Shown here: positions 1-7,776 of the stretch, piece after piece
Layout of the letters: each line of letters starts with the position of its first letter
Numbering within the stretch: the stretch's first letter is position 1
Origin: Sphingomonas sinipercae
GTDB lineage: Bacteria > Pseudomonadota > Alphaproteobacteria > Sphingomonadales > Sphingomonadaceae
NCBI RefSeq assembly: GCF_011302055.1
Contig: NZ_CP049871.1
Coordinates: forward strand, 764,501-828,500
Reading direction: 5' to 3'
DNA length: 64,000 bases
The notes under the pieces: generated by a model
Seen by the model: only the letters and a program-made list of their open reading frames with translations
Told to the model about the DNA's origin: nothing
Database searches by the model: none
Made by a program: the position numbers and the translations under genes

Positions 1-932
1 TTGTGCCCGAACTCGGTGACCAGCAGCTCGGCCGTGTCCTGGTCGATCGTCTGCGTCAGCGTGACCGGCATGCCCATCTTGAACAAAGATTTGACGAGGT
101 CGGCGCCGCGTTCGGCCATGCGGTTGGCAAGTTCCTGGACGGTGATCGCTTCAGGAACGACGACGTCGCGGACTTGCTTGGCCGACGGTCCCGCCTGCTG
201 GTGGGCGCGCTTTTCCTTTTCGCGGGCACGGCGGAGCGCGGCCAGCGAGCGCGCGCGGCTGTCGTCTTCGCCGGACAGGGCGCGGGTGACGGTAAGCTTG
301 CCGCGCTGGCGATCGTCGCGGCCACGGCCCGGGCGCGCCGGTTCCGGGCGCTTGGCCGCGGGTGCGCCGGCGGGACGGCGGAAACCGCGGTCCTCTTCCT
401 CAGCGCGGGCGGCGGGCGCCGGCGGCTCCTCGAGCATCCGGCGCGCTTCTTCCTCCGCAGCGCGCTTGGCGGCTTCGGCGGCTTCCTCTTCAGCGCGGCG
501 GTTCTCTTCCGCGCGGCGGCGTTCTTCGTCGTTGGCCGAAATCTTGGCATGATCTTCGCGACGGCGCGCTTCCTCGAGCGCGGTCATGCGCGCTTCCTCG
601 GCCTCGCGAAGGAGCTGAGCCTGACGTTCCTTGCGCGCGGTGATGTCGTCGACCGGCGCCGAACGCGTCGAGCGCGGCGCGGGTGCGGGCGCAACCGGCT
701 TTGGCGGCTCGACCGGAGCGGCGGCGGGCGGCGGAGCTTCCGCCTCGACCGGCTTGGGCGCTTCGGCCGCTTCGCCCGGCTTCCCCAGGATCCGCCGCTT
801 CTTGACCTCGACCACGACCGTGTTCGACCGGCCATGGCTGAAGCTTTGCTTCACCTTGCCGGTTTCGACCGTGCGCTTAAGGCCGAGCGGTGCGCGCGTG
901 CCAAGCTTCGGCTTGTCGGACTGGTCGGTCAT
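1..932 (-). CDS. infB: Translation initiation factor IF-2, N-terminal part (cut by window edge)
   Basis: IF-2 is the GTPase that brings initiator fMet-tRNA to the 30S subunit. Only the first ~310 residues are here; the G domain lies beyond position 1. The start ATG (932-930) overlaps the upstream stop as ATGA. The N-terminus contains KRTVETGKVKQSFSHGRS and VVVEVKKRR, typical of alphaproteobacterial IF-2. A long Ala/Glu/Arg/Pro-rich linker follows, then the IF2N-like segment VQELANRMAERGADLVKSL near the edge, just ahead of the expected GTPase domain. It is the last visible gene of the rimP-nusA-ylxR-infB operon. The identification is secure from sequence and order; the protein is incomplete only because the window ends. 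Confidence 0.95.
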   Translation of the reverse strand, partial: MTDQSDKPKLGTRAPLGLKRTVETGKVKQSFSHGRSNTVVVEVKKRRILGKPGEAAEAPKPVEAEAPPPAAAPVEPPKPVAPAPAPRSTRSAPVDDITARKERQAQLLREAEEARMTALEEARRREDHAKISANDEERRRAEENRRAEEEAAEAAKRAAEEEARRMLEEPPAPAARAEEEDRGFRRPAGAPAAKRPEPARPGRGRDDRQRGKLTVTRALSGEDDSRARSLAALRRAREKEKRAHQQAGPSAKQVRDVVVPEAITVQELANRMAERGADLVKSLFKMGMPVTLTQTIDQDTAELLVTEFGH

Positions 933-1639
933 TCTGTTCCTTCAACTTCTTCGGTCAAGCCGGTGCCAGAGGCGGGATCGCCGCCCCCCGGACCGGTTTC
1001 GGGGGCAATGAATTGGCTCCACCGGGAGAGCGCGTGAAGCACGCGCGCCGCGGCAGCAGCGTCAGTCAGGGCGATATGTACCACATTTTCGCGTCCCAAC
1101 GCCATGGACAAGATAGAACGGTCTTCGGGGAATATAAGGCCCTGGCGGAAGCCGAGATCTTCAGCGCCGCCCATGCGCCACGCCTGGTCCAGCTTCTTGC
1201 GCCCGTCCTCGCCTGCGTCGGCGGCGTGAACCAGTAGGCGGACCTTGCCGGAACGGGCGGCAATTTCGACCCGGTCGGCGCCGTTGATCAGGTTCGACGC
1301 CTTGGCTTCCATGCCAAGCCGGTCGAGCGCTGCCTGGCGCAGCGCCTGTTCGGTCTGGGCGCCGATTTCGGCCGGAACGGTTACTTCCGATTTGAACGCG
1401 CGGGCGAGGGCGCCCTTCAGCTTGCCCTTGGCATTGGCGGCATCGAGATCGGCCCGACCCACCGAGATCCACGCACCGCGACCCGGAGCGCGGGCGCGCA
1501 CGTCCGGTGCCACAGAGCCGTCAGGCCCCAGCGCAAGTCGGATCAGCTGATCGCGCGTGCCCTTGCGCCGGGTAAGGACGCAAGTGCGTTCGGGCGAATG
1601 CTTTACGCCGTCCGCGGTCTCATTGCTCGGATTCCGCAA
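929..1639 (-). CDS. ylxR: YlxR-family (DUF448) RNA-binding protein with L7Ae-like C-terminal domain
   Basis: This 236-aa protein has the YlxR/DUF448 fold at residues ~15-60 (PERTCVLTRRKGTRDQLIRL and the conserved GRGAW turn). A second half, about 100-200, resembles the L7Ae/L30e-like domain often fused to YlxR in alphaproteobacteria. YlxR proteins bind RNA and sit between nusA and infB in most bacteria; their exact role in transcription-translation coupling is unsettled. The start overlaps the nusA 3' end by 20 nt and the stop overlaps the infB ATG, so the three genes look translationally coupled. Family and context are clear; the function of the C-terminal half is inferred from resemblance. 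Confidence 0.9.
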   Translation of the reverse strand: MRNPSNETADGVKHSPERTCVLTRRKGTRDQLIRLALGPDGSVAPDVRARAPGRGAWISVGRADLDAANAKGKLKGALARAFKSEVTVPAEIGAQTEQALRQAALDRLGMEAKASNLINGADRVEIAARSGKVRLLVHAADAGEDGRKKLDQAWRMGGAEDLGFRQGLIFPEDRSILSMALGRENVVHIALTDAAAAARVLHALSRWSQFIAPETGPGGGDPASGTGLTEEVEGTE

Positions 1640-3251
1640 CAGCGTCCTCCTTGGCAGGAGCGCTGGCGTCTTCGTCTTCGAACCAGTGGGCGCGGGCGGC
1701 CATGATGATTTCGTTGCCCTGCTCTTCGCTCAGGCCGTAGTCGGACAGGATCCCGCCCTTGTCTTCGTTCCGGATCGGAGCGTCGGACCGGCGACGCGGC
1801 TCTTGCCGCTTCTTCGCGACCAGTTCGTCGGTGGCAAGGTCGGCAAGGTCGTCGAGCGTACGGATGTTGGCCTTGCCCAGCGTGACCAGCATCTGCTCGG
1901 TCAGGTGCGGCATCTCGGCCAGCGCATCGTCCACACCAAGGCTTCGGCGCTCCTCGCGGGAAGCAGCTTCGCGGCGCTCCAGCGCTTCGCTTGCGCGGTT
2001 CTGAAGCTCGCCGGCGATGTCGTCGTCGAGGCCCTCGATCGAAGCGATTTCGTCGACTTCGACATAAGCGACTTCTTCCAGGCTGGTGAAGCCTTCGGCG
2101 ACCAGCAGCTGGGCCAGCGTCTCGTCGACGTCGAGCTCGGTCTGGAACATCTCGGAGCGTTCGACGAACTCCCGCTGACGCTTTTCGCTGGCGTCGGCCT
2201 CGGTCAGGATGTCGATCTGGCTGCCGGTCAGCTGGCTGGCGAGACGAACGTTCTGGCCGCGACGGCCGATCGCCAGGCTGAGCTGGTCGTCCGGAACGAC
2301 GACTTCGATGCGGCTTTCTTCCTCGTCGATGATGACCCGGCTGACGGTCGCCGGCTGCAAGCCGTTGACGACGAAGGTCGCAAGGTCGTCGGACCAGGGG
2401 ATGATGTCGATCTTCTCGCCCTGAAGTTCCTGAACGACGGCCTGGACGCGGCTGCCCTTCATGCCGACGCAAGCGCCGACCGGGTCGATCGAGCTGTCGC
2501 GGCTGATAACGCCGATCTTGGCGCGCGAACCGGGGTCGCGGGCGGCGGCCTTGATCTCGATGATGCCGTCGTAAATTTCCGGCACTTCCTGCGCGAACAG
2601 CTTCTTCATGAAGTCGGGATGGGCGCGCGACAAGAAGATTTGCGGGCCGCGCGCTTCGCGTGCGACGCGCAGGATCAGCGAGCGGATGCGGTCGCCGACG
2701 CGGACCATTTCCCGCGGGATCTGGGCATCGCGGCGAATCACGCCCTCGGCGCGGCCGAGGTCGACGACAACGTGGCCGAACTCGACCCGCTTGACGACGC
2801 CGGTGATGACTTCGCCGGCCCGGTCCTTGAATTCTTCATACTGGCGCTCGCGCTCGGCGTCGCGGACCTTCTGGAAGATCACCTGCTTGGCAGCCTGGGC
2901 GGCGATCCGCCCGAACTCGATCGGCGGCAGCGGATCGACGATGAAGTCGCCAAGCTCGGCGCCCTTCTGAAGCTTCTGCGCGCCCTTCAGATCGACCTGC
3001 TTGAAATGATCCTCCGGCTCCTCGACGACTTCGAGCACGCGCCACAAGCGAAGGTCGCCGGTCTCGGCATCCAGCTTGGCGCGAATGTCGTTCTCGGCGC
3101 CGTAGCGGGCACGCGCCGCACGCTGGATCGCGTCCTCCATGGCTTCGATGACGATGCCCTTGTCGATCAGCTTTTCGCGAGCGACGGCGTCGGCGATCGC
3201 AATCAGCTCTGCCTTGTTTGCGGAGGGTGCGGCTGGGGCAGCGGTGGCCAT
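1620..3251 (-). CDS. nusA: Transcription termination/antitermination factor NusA
   Basis: NusA binds RNA polymerase and nascent RNA, modulating pausing, termination and antitermination. The 543-aa protein shows the N-terminal RNAP-binding domain (to ~130), an S1 domain (~137-200, with GEVITGVVKRVEFGHVVVDL), two KH domains (~240-350, with VGACVGMKGSRVQAV and LAIGRRGQNVRLAS), and C-terminal helix-hairpin-helix repeats (~365-500). Length and layout match alphaproteobacterial NusA. It lies 2 nt after rimP and overlaps ylxR, so it belongs to the rimP-nusA-ylxR-infB operon. An N-terminal Ala/Pro stretch precedes the first conserved helix. Confidence 0.97.
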   Translation of the reverse strand: MATAAPAAPSANKAELIAIADAVAREKLIDKGIVIEAMEDAIQRAARARYGAENDIRAKLDAETGDLRLWRVLEVVEEPEDHFKQVDLKGAQKLQKGAELGDFIVDPLPPIEFGRIAAQAAKQVIFQKVRDAERERQYEEFKDRAGEVITGVVKRVEFGHVVVDLGRAEGVIRRDAQIPREMVRVGDRIRSLILRVAREARGPQIFLSRAHPDFMKKLFAQEVPEIYDGIIEIKAAARDPGSRAKIGVISRDSSIDPVGACVGMKGSRVQAVVQELQGEKIDIIPWSDDLATFVVNGLQPATVSRVIIDEEESRIEVVVPDDQLSLAIGRRGQNVRLASQLTGSQIDILTEADASEKRQREFVERSEMFQTELDVDETLAQLLVAEGFTSLEEVAYVEVDEIASIEGLDDDIAGELQNRASEALERREAASREERRSLGVDDALAEMPHLTEQMLVTLGKANIRTLDDLADLATDELVAKKRQEPRRRSDAPIRNEDKGGILSDYGLSEEQGNEIIMAARAHWFEDEDASAPAKEDAVAESEQ

Positions 3252-3253
3252 AT

Positions 3254-3796
3254 CTAGTCCTCTATTTCCTGAATTGAATCGGCGCCTTCGGTGCTGAGCG
3301 GCGCGGTCGATTGGATGAGCTTGTCGGTAAGCAGCAGCTTGGCGCTGGCGATTGCAGCGAAGGGGACGGAATAATCCTTCCCGTCCTTGCCGTTGACCCG
3401 AACGGTGTCGCCATCGACGCCGCCCAGTTCGCCGGAAAATTGCTTGCGTCCGTCCTGCGGCTCGGCAAGCGCGATCCGGGCTTCGTGGCCGGCCCAGTCG
3501 GCAAAATCCTTGAGCCGGGTCAGCGGCCGGTCGATGCCGGGCGACGACACCTCGAGGCGGTAGCCGCCCTCGATCGGGTCACGACCTTCGGCTTCCAGTG
3601 CGTCGAACTTCTCCGAAATCCGGCGCGAAATCTTTTCGCAGTCGGACAGGTCGAGCTGCCGCGTATCGGGGCGTTCGGCCATCACCTGCAACGTCGGGTC
3701 GGAGGTGCCACCGGTCATCGCCACGCGCACAAGTTCGAAGCCGAGGCTCTTCACCTCCGGCTCGACCAACTGCTGCAACGCGACCAGATCCGTCAT
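3254..3796 (-). CDS. rimP: Ribosome maturation factor RimP
   Basis: RimP assists 30S subunit maturation. The 180-aa protein starts MTDLVALQQLVEPEV. The frame is open 22 codons further upstream, but that part does not resemble the family and the ATG at 3796 fits the family start. Conserved elements are LGFELVRVAM, QVMAERPD, the DCEKISRRISE helix and LEVSSPGIDRPL. It is the first gene of the nusA operon, with a good candidate promoter about 90 nt upstream. The family identification and its place before nusA agree. Confidence 0.95.
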   Translation of the reverse strand: MTDLVALQQLVEPEVKSLGFELVRVAMTGGTSDPTLQVMAERPDTRQLDLSDCEKISRRISEKFDALEAEGRDPIEGGYRLEVSSPGIDRPLTRLKDFADWAGHEARIALAEPQDGRKQFSGELGGVDGDTVRVNGKDGKDYSVPFAAIASAKLLLTDKLIQSTAPLSTEGADSIQEIED

Positions 3797-3886
3797 GACC
3801 ACCGTTCGATAGACCAAATCCCCTCGGACCGGCCCGGAGCCCCGGACCAGCCTCAGCATCAATCACGATGTCGAGGAGAGGAGAGC

Positions 3887-3915
3887 GATATAGGCAGGGG
3901 CGCCGAAGGTAGCAA
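3887..3915 (-). promoter_or_regulatory. Candidate sigma-70 promoter for rimP-nusA-ylxR-infB
   Basis: On the minus strand a -35 element TTGCTA (3915-3910) is separated by exactly 17 nt from a -10 element TATATC (3892-3887). Transcription would start near 3880, giving a leader of about 85 nt before rimP. That leader contains a GC-rich inverted repeat (GGTCCGG / CCGGGCC). This is pattern recognition only. Confidence 0.55.
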
Positions 3916-3983
3916 GCGCGGAAGACTCGCGAGTTTAAGCGAGCTGCGGTACGTTTATTCGGTCAGGCACAGGAGGGCACGTC

Positions 3984-4532
3984 ATGAGATTCCTTGTTGT
4001 TGCGTTAGCGCTTGCGTCCGCGGTACCGGCTTCGGCCCAGGTGATAAGGCTTCCGCGGCTCAACGTGCCGCCGGCCGCCGTGGCGACCGACCTGTCCCGC
4101 AAGGTCGAAATCCTGCAGGCGCAGGGCCTGTCCATCCCGGCCAGCGGGATTCAGGCGCCGGTTGTGCTGTCGCCCCGGCAGCCGTGGATCGATTCCCGAA
4201 CGCATCTGGAGCCGGTTGGACCGGTCCAATACCGGGTCGATGGCGACATGATCCTGTTCCAGCATGACGGCGACGAAGGAAGCTTCCTGACGCTTTATTG
4301 GGCGGAAGATCCGTCAAAGCGGCATATCGTCGACTGCGCGGTCTCGGAAACTTCGCGGCCGATGCGCTATAGCTGGACCGGCAGCGGCGGCCGCTTGGGG
4401 AGCTCCGAAGCGACTATAGACAAGGGCAGGGTGGCGGTAATCCTGCCATCCGGCGTCGGGGGGAAGGTCACCCTGCAAAGCATGGCCAATTGGCGGCTGC
4501 ACGGCTGCGAGATTACACCGGTGGCGACCTAA
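3984..4532 (+). CDS. Hypothetical secreted protein
   Basis: This 182-aa protein has a clear signal peptide (MRFLVVALALASAVPASAQ, cleavage after ASA). The mature part has no motif I recognise. It contains SPRQPWIDSRTHLEPVGPV, a negatively charged patch (FQHDGDEGSF) and a single late Cys pair (IVDCAV and LHGCEI) that could form a periplasmic disulfide. The ATG follows AGGAGGGC. The gene is convergent with the ICMT-family gene, overlapping it by 4 nt, and sits in the accessory stretch between rimP and trmB. Coding status is well supported by frame, ribosome-binding site and signal peptide; function is unknown. Confidence 0.8.
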   Translation: MRFLVVALALASAVPASAQVIRLPRLNVPPAAVATDLSRKVEILQAQGLSIPASGIQAPVVLSPRQPWIDSRTHLEPVGPVQYRVDGDMILFQHDGDEGSFLTLYWAEDPSKRHIVDCAVSETSRPMRYSWTGSGGRLGSSEATIDKGRVAVILPSGVGGKVTLQSMANWRLHGCEITPVAT

Positions 4533-5023
4533 TCCGCCGCCACTTTCAGGGCCGCATTCTCGGCCCGGATGCGGATGGTGAGGGCGGCTGCGTTGAGCAC
4601 GGTGAAGGCAAGGGCAATCCCCCACAGCCCGAAGACCAGCGGCAGGACCAGGATTTCTCCAATCACCACCAGGTAATTGGGGTGAGACACGAAGCGGTAT
4701 GGCCCGCGCCTGACCAGCGCTTCGCCGGGAACGACGATAATTCGCGTGGTCCAGCGGCGGCCGAGCGTCGCCAGAACCCAGATGCGGCCGAGCTGGAGCA
4801 GGGCGAAGAGCGCTAGTAGCGGAAGGCTGATCGGGTTGCCGGGGGCCTGCCACCACAGGGCGGCCAGCCAAAGGGAGTGAACGGCGACGATGAGCGGATA
4901 ATGTCCGGGCGCATATTCCCGTGCGCCCCGCGCCATCAGTCGCGCGGTGTTGCGCTTCGCGATCGCCAATTCGATCAGCCTCTCGGCGGTCACGAAAACC
5001 AGGATCAGGATCGTCGCCGTCAT
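4529..5023 (-). CDS. Isoprenylcysteine carboxyl methyltransferase (ICMT)-family membrane methyltransferase
   Basis: A 164-aa integral membrane protein with about four hydrophobic segments. Near the C-terminus it carries the family signature GPYRFVSHPNYLVVIGEI, in which the His-Pro-Asn-Tyr block and following Glu contribute to S-adenosylmethionine binding in this superfamily. The ATG overlaps the stop of the upstream type III polyketide synthase (ATGA at 5020-5023), so the two are co-translated. In Bacillus subtilis the related pair bpsA-bpsB makes and methylates alkylpyrones, and Streptomyces srsA-srsB makes methylated phenolic lipids. By analogy this enzyme probably O-methylates a polyketide lipid. 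Family is well supported; substrate is inferred. Confidence 0.85.
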   Translation of the reverse strand: MTATILILVFVTAERLIELAIAKRNTARLMARGAREYAPGHYPLIVAVHSLWLAALWWQAPGNPISLPLLALFALLQLGRIWVLATLGRRWTTRIIVVPGEALVRRGPYRFVSHPNYLVVIGEILVLPLVFGLWGIALAFTVLNAAALTIRIRAENAALKVAAD

Positions 5024-6063
5024 GGGCGTTCGAGCAGAAGCCCGGCACAGGTGAAGCCGGGGCCGAAAGCGGTCGCGAGCACGGTCTTCGGCAAGCCGCG
5101 TGCCAGCAAGCGTTCAAGCACAAACAGCACGGTCGGCGCGCTCATATTGCCGAAGTCGCGCAGCACCTCTCGCTCGAGTTCAAGCGCGCCTTCGGCGAGT
5201 TCAAGCGCGCTTTCGATCGCGTCGATCACCTTGGCGCCGCCCGGGTGAGAGCAAAGGCGGTCGATATCCCCGCGCGAGCGGCCCATCGACGCGAGGATTT
5301 CGTCAATCGCCGCGGCCAACTCCTTCGCGATGAACGGCGGGATCGCGCGATCGAACACGACGGCAAGGCCCGGATCCTCGACGTCCCAGCCCATGATCCG
5401 CTGGGTGTCCGGCCACAATTTCTCTCCCGCTCCCACGATCCGGGCGAGACCCTGGCCTTCGGTGCTCACCACCGCGGCCGCGGCGCCGTCGCCGAACAAA
5501 GCGGTTGCCACGACGGCGGCCGGGTCGTCGCTGTCGAGCCGGATCGAGATCGAGCAGGTTTCGACGGTGACGAACAACCATTTGCTGCCCGGGTCTGCCG
5601 CCGCCAGGCGCGCCGCGGTCGCGAGGCCGCTAATCCCGCCGGCGCAACCCAGGCCGAAGACTGGGACTCGGCGGATGTTCCCGCGCAGGCCCAGGCGCGA
5701 AGCCGCGCGCGTTTCAAGGCTGGGCGTCGCGATCCCCGTGGTGGAGACGGTCACTACCCCATCGATTTGGTCGGCGGTCAGGCCCGCATTAGCGATCGCC
5801 TCTGCAGCGGCCGCTTCAAACAGGGCTTCAGCCGAGTCCAGGTAGAGCCGGTTGCGTTCCTGCCAGCCGTGCGGGTGCCCGTACCATTCAATCGGCGCGA
5901 CCAGGTGCCGCTGGGCGATGCCGGCATTGTCAAACACGCCCGACAGGCGGTCGAACAGCGCTTTTCGGCGGAACGCCTCGCGCCCCACGGCTTTAGCTTC
6001 CTGTTGAGCGATGACATGCTTTGGTACGGCAGTCGCCAACGAAAGGAGGTTGCAGGGGTCCAT
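5020..6063 (-). CDS. Type III polyketide synthase (chalcone/stilbene synthase family)
   Basis: This 347-aa enzyme belongs to the homodimeric ketosynthases that extend acyl-CoA starters with malonyl-CoA. The catalytic triad is visible: Cys140 in FGLGCAGG, His273 in CSHPGG and Asn306 in DFGNMSAP. The C-terminal AFGPGFTCAG loop is also typical. Length is normal. It overlaps a downstream ICMT-like methyltransferase by ATGA and is divergent from a PQQ sugar dehydrogenase. Bacterial relatives of this type make alkylpyrones or alkylresorcinols from fatty acyl-CoA; the starter used here cannot be read from sequence. Family confidence is high, product specificity is inference. Confidence 0.93.
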   Translation of the reverse strand: MDPCNLLSLATAVPKHVIAQQEAKAVGREAFRRKALFDRLSGVFDNAGIAQRHLVAPIEWYGHPHGWQERNRLYLDSAEALFEAAAAEAIANAGLTADQIDGVVTVSTTGIATPSLETRAASRLGLRGNIRRVPVFGLGCAGGISGLATAARLAAADPGSKWLFVTVETCSISIRLDSDDPAAVVATALFGDGAAAAVVSTEGQGLARIVGAGEKLWPDTQRIMGWDVEDPGLAVVFDRAIPPFIAKELAAAIDEILASMGRSRGDIDRLCSHPGGAKVIDAIESALELAEGALELEREVLRDFGNMSAPTVLFVLERLLARGLPKTVLATAFGPGFTCAGLLLERP

Positions 6064-6116
6064 TGGCGCCTTGTGACCGGCCGCGATCTGGCGGCCTTTA
6101 TAGGAGAGGAAGTGGG

Positions 6117-7259
6117 ATGAGCCTGAAGCTGTTGCAAGCTGCCCTTTTGCTGGTAGCCGGATCGTGCAGCGCCGCCCCTTCGCAACCGCAGGCGCAAGGA
6201 CCTTCGGCGACCGAGCCGTTCACGACCACCCCAGTGGCATCGTTCGACTCGCCCTGGGCAATGGATTTCTTGCCTGGCAGCGGGCTGCCTGTGACGACGA
6301 TGGCGCTGGTCACTGAAAAGGCCGGCAAGCTTTGGCTGGTCGACACCGCGACGGGCAAAAGGCAGGCGGTCGGCGGGATCCCGAAAGTCGCGGTAACTAG
6401 CCAGGGCGGTCTTGCAGACGTCGTGGTCCACCCGGATTTCGCCGGCAATCGGCTCGTCTACCTCAGCTTTACCGAAGCGGGGCCAAACGGGACCAGCGGC
6501 GCTGCCCTTGGCTATGGCACCTTGATATTCGTTGGGCCCGCCGTTCCCGGCGGCCCGACCGGCGCGCAGCTGAGCGACTTCAAGGTGATCTGGCGGCAGC
6601 AGCCGAAGGTCGGCGGCGGCGGGCATTATTCGCAGCGCATCGCTTTCGCACCGGACGGGACGATGTTCGTATCCTCGGGCGAGCGGCAGAAAGGGGCGCC
6701 GGCGCAAGACCCGAACAGCGACCTTGGCAAGATCATTCACCTGACCGCCGATGGGCAGCGGATCGGCCATCATTATACGGCGGGCCATCGCAACGTTCTC
6801 GGCCTCGCCTTCGCGCCGGACGGCCGGCTGTGGGAAACCGAAATGGGGCCCAAGGGCGGTGACGAGCTCAACTTGATCATCCAGGGGAAGAACTACGGCT
6901 GGCCCGTCGCGTCTTACGGCAGCGAATATAGCGGGGCCGACATTCCCGACGCGCACGCCAGCCGCGGGTTCGAGGAGCCGAAACTGCGGTGGAACCCATC
7001 CATCTCGCCGGGTTCGCTGTTGATCTACACCGGCGACGCATTTCCGCAGTGGCACGGCGATGCATTGATCGGCGCGCTGTCGGGCCAGGCGCTGATCCGC
7101 GTCGACATCGACGGCGACACGGCGCGCAAGGCCGACCAGTGGGATATGGGCAAGCGCATCCGCGCGGTCGACCAGGGCCCGGGCGGAATCGTCTACCTGT
7201 TGGAGGACGGCCCCGGCGGGCGACTGATCAAATTGCAGCCGGCGCCGAAAAACGGCTGA
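6117..7259 (+). CDS. PQQ-dependent soluble sugar (aldose) dehydrogenase family protein
   Basis: The protein (380 aa from ATG 6117, preceded by GGAGAGGAAG) has a hydrophobic N-terminus ending in GSCSAAP, a signal peptide and possibly a weak lipobox. The rest is a six-bladed beta-propeller of the glucose/sorbosone dehydrogenase family. Conserved blocks include SPWAMDFLPG, GGLADVVVHPDF, GGGGHYSQRIAFAPDG, GHRNVLGLAFAPDGRLWETE and GPKGGDELNLI. Members oxidise aldoses in the periplasm using PQQ. No PQQ-biosynthesis genes are in the window. It is divergent from the polyketide gene and its 3' end overlaps the convergent secreted gene by 32 nt. Confidence 0.9.
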   Translation: MSLKLLQAALLLVAGSCSAAPSQPQAQGPSATEPFTTTPVASFDSPWAMDFLPGSGLPVTTMALVTEKAGKLWLVDTATGKRQAVGGIPKVAVTSQGGLADVVVHPDFAGNRLVYLSFTEAGPNGTSGAALGYGTLIFVGPAVPGGPTGAQLSDFKVIWRQQPKVGGGGHYSQRIAFAPDGTMFVSSGERQKGAPAQDPNSDLGKIIHLTADGQRIGHHYTAGHRNVLGLAFAPDGRLWETEMGPKGGDELNLIIQGKNYGWPVASYGSEYSGADIPDAHASRGFEEPKLRWNPSISPGSLLIYTGDAFPQWHGDALIGALSGQALIRVDIDGDTARKADQWDMGKRIRAVDQGPGGIVYLLEDGPGGRLIKLQPAPKNG

Positions 7260-7776
7260 CCGTCCGGCCGAGCTTGCGCGCTTCCTGACTGACCATCTCG
7301 AATACCCCGGGCATGCCGAGAAACAACTTCGAGCACGTGCTGCCAACCTCAAGCTTTGCCGCCTTGCGCGCGGCGGCGATACGGCGCTTCGTTTCCCTAT
7401 CCGACAGAGGATAGCCGGTGTCGCTGGCCTGCGTCGGCGGATAGAGAGCGACGAGCGCCCGCCCGCCCGGTCCAGGCGACGCGTCGCAGGTGGAAATTAC
7501 CCGCCCGCCAAAGCCCTCTTCGCTTTTCTCGAAGTTGGTCTCGTCGATGAAGGTCTTGGGTGCGGCCCCCACATACGTTCGGATCACACGATAGCGAGGC
7601 GGCTTGTCCCAGCTTTCGTCGACTGCTTCGATTTCGGCGATAGCAACGACATTGCGCGCCATTTCCCGCGCGAATTCGCGGGTCTGCTTCGCCCCGTGCG
7701 GGCCAAGGCAGGAGCAGGCCACCGCGGGCGCCGCGGCGGCAAGAATCAGGCAGGTGGCAATGATCAGCTTGCGCAT
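7228..7776 (-). CDS. Secreted Cys-rich protein, possibly TIMP/netrin-like fold
   Basis: This 182-aa protein begins MRKLIIATCLILAAAAPAVA, a strong signal peptide. The mature protein would start directly with Cys-Ser-Cys, as tissue-inhibitor-of-metalloproteinase (TIMP)-like domains do. Further Cys residues (ISTCDA and GSTCSKLF) could complete disulfides, and VVAIAEIEAV...YRVIRTYVG has the alternating pattern of an OB-like barrel. The start ATG (7776-7774) shares one base with the trmB stop (TGATG), indicating coupling; a GTG one codon earlier is possible. The TIMP-like assignment is a suggestion; secretion is well supported. Confidence 0.78.
   Translation of the reverse strand: MRKLIIATCLILAAAAPAVACSCLGPHGAKQTREFAREMARNVVAIAEIEAVDESWDKPPRYRVIRTYVGAAPKTFIDETNFEKSEEGFGGRVISTCDASPGPGGRALVALYPPTQASDTGYPLSDRETKRRIAAARKAAKLEVGSTCSKLFLGMPGVFEMVSQEARKLGRTVSRFSAPAAI

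Noticed and set aside
1557..3257. 566-codon plus-strand frame opposite nusA
   Set aside because: Antisense to a clearly conserved nusA; composition is that of a frame shadow and no domain is recognisable.
3797..3862. N-terminal extension of rimP
   Set aside because: The 22 extra codons do not resemble RimP and lie in the structured leader; ATG 3796 fits the family.
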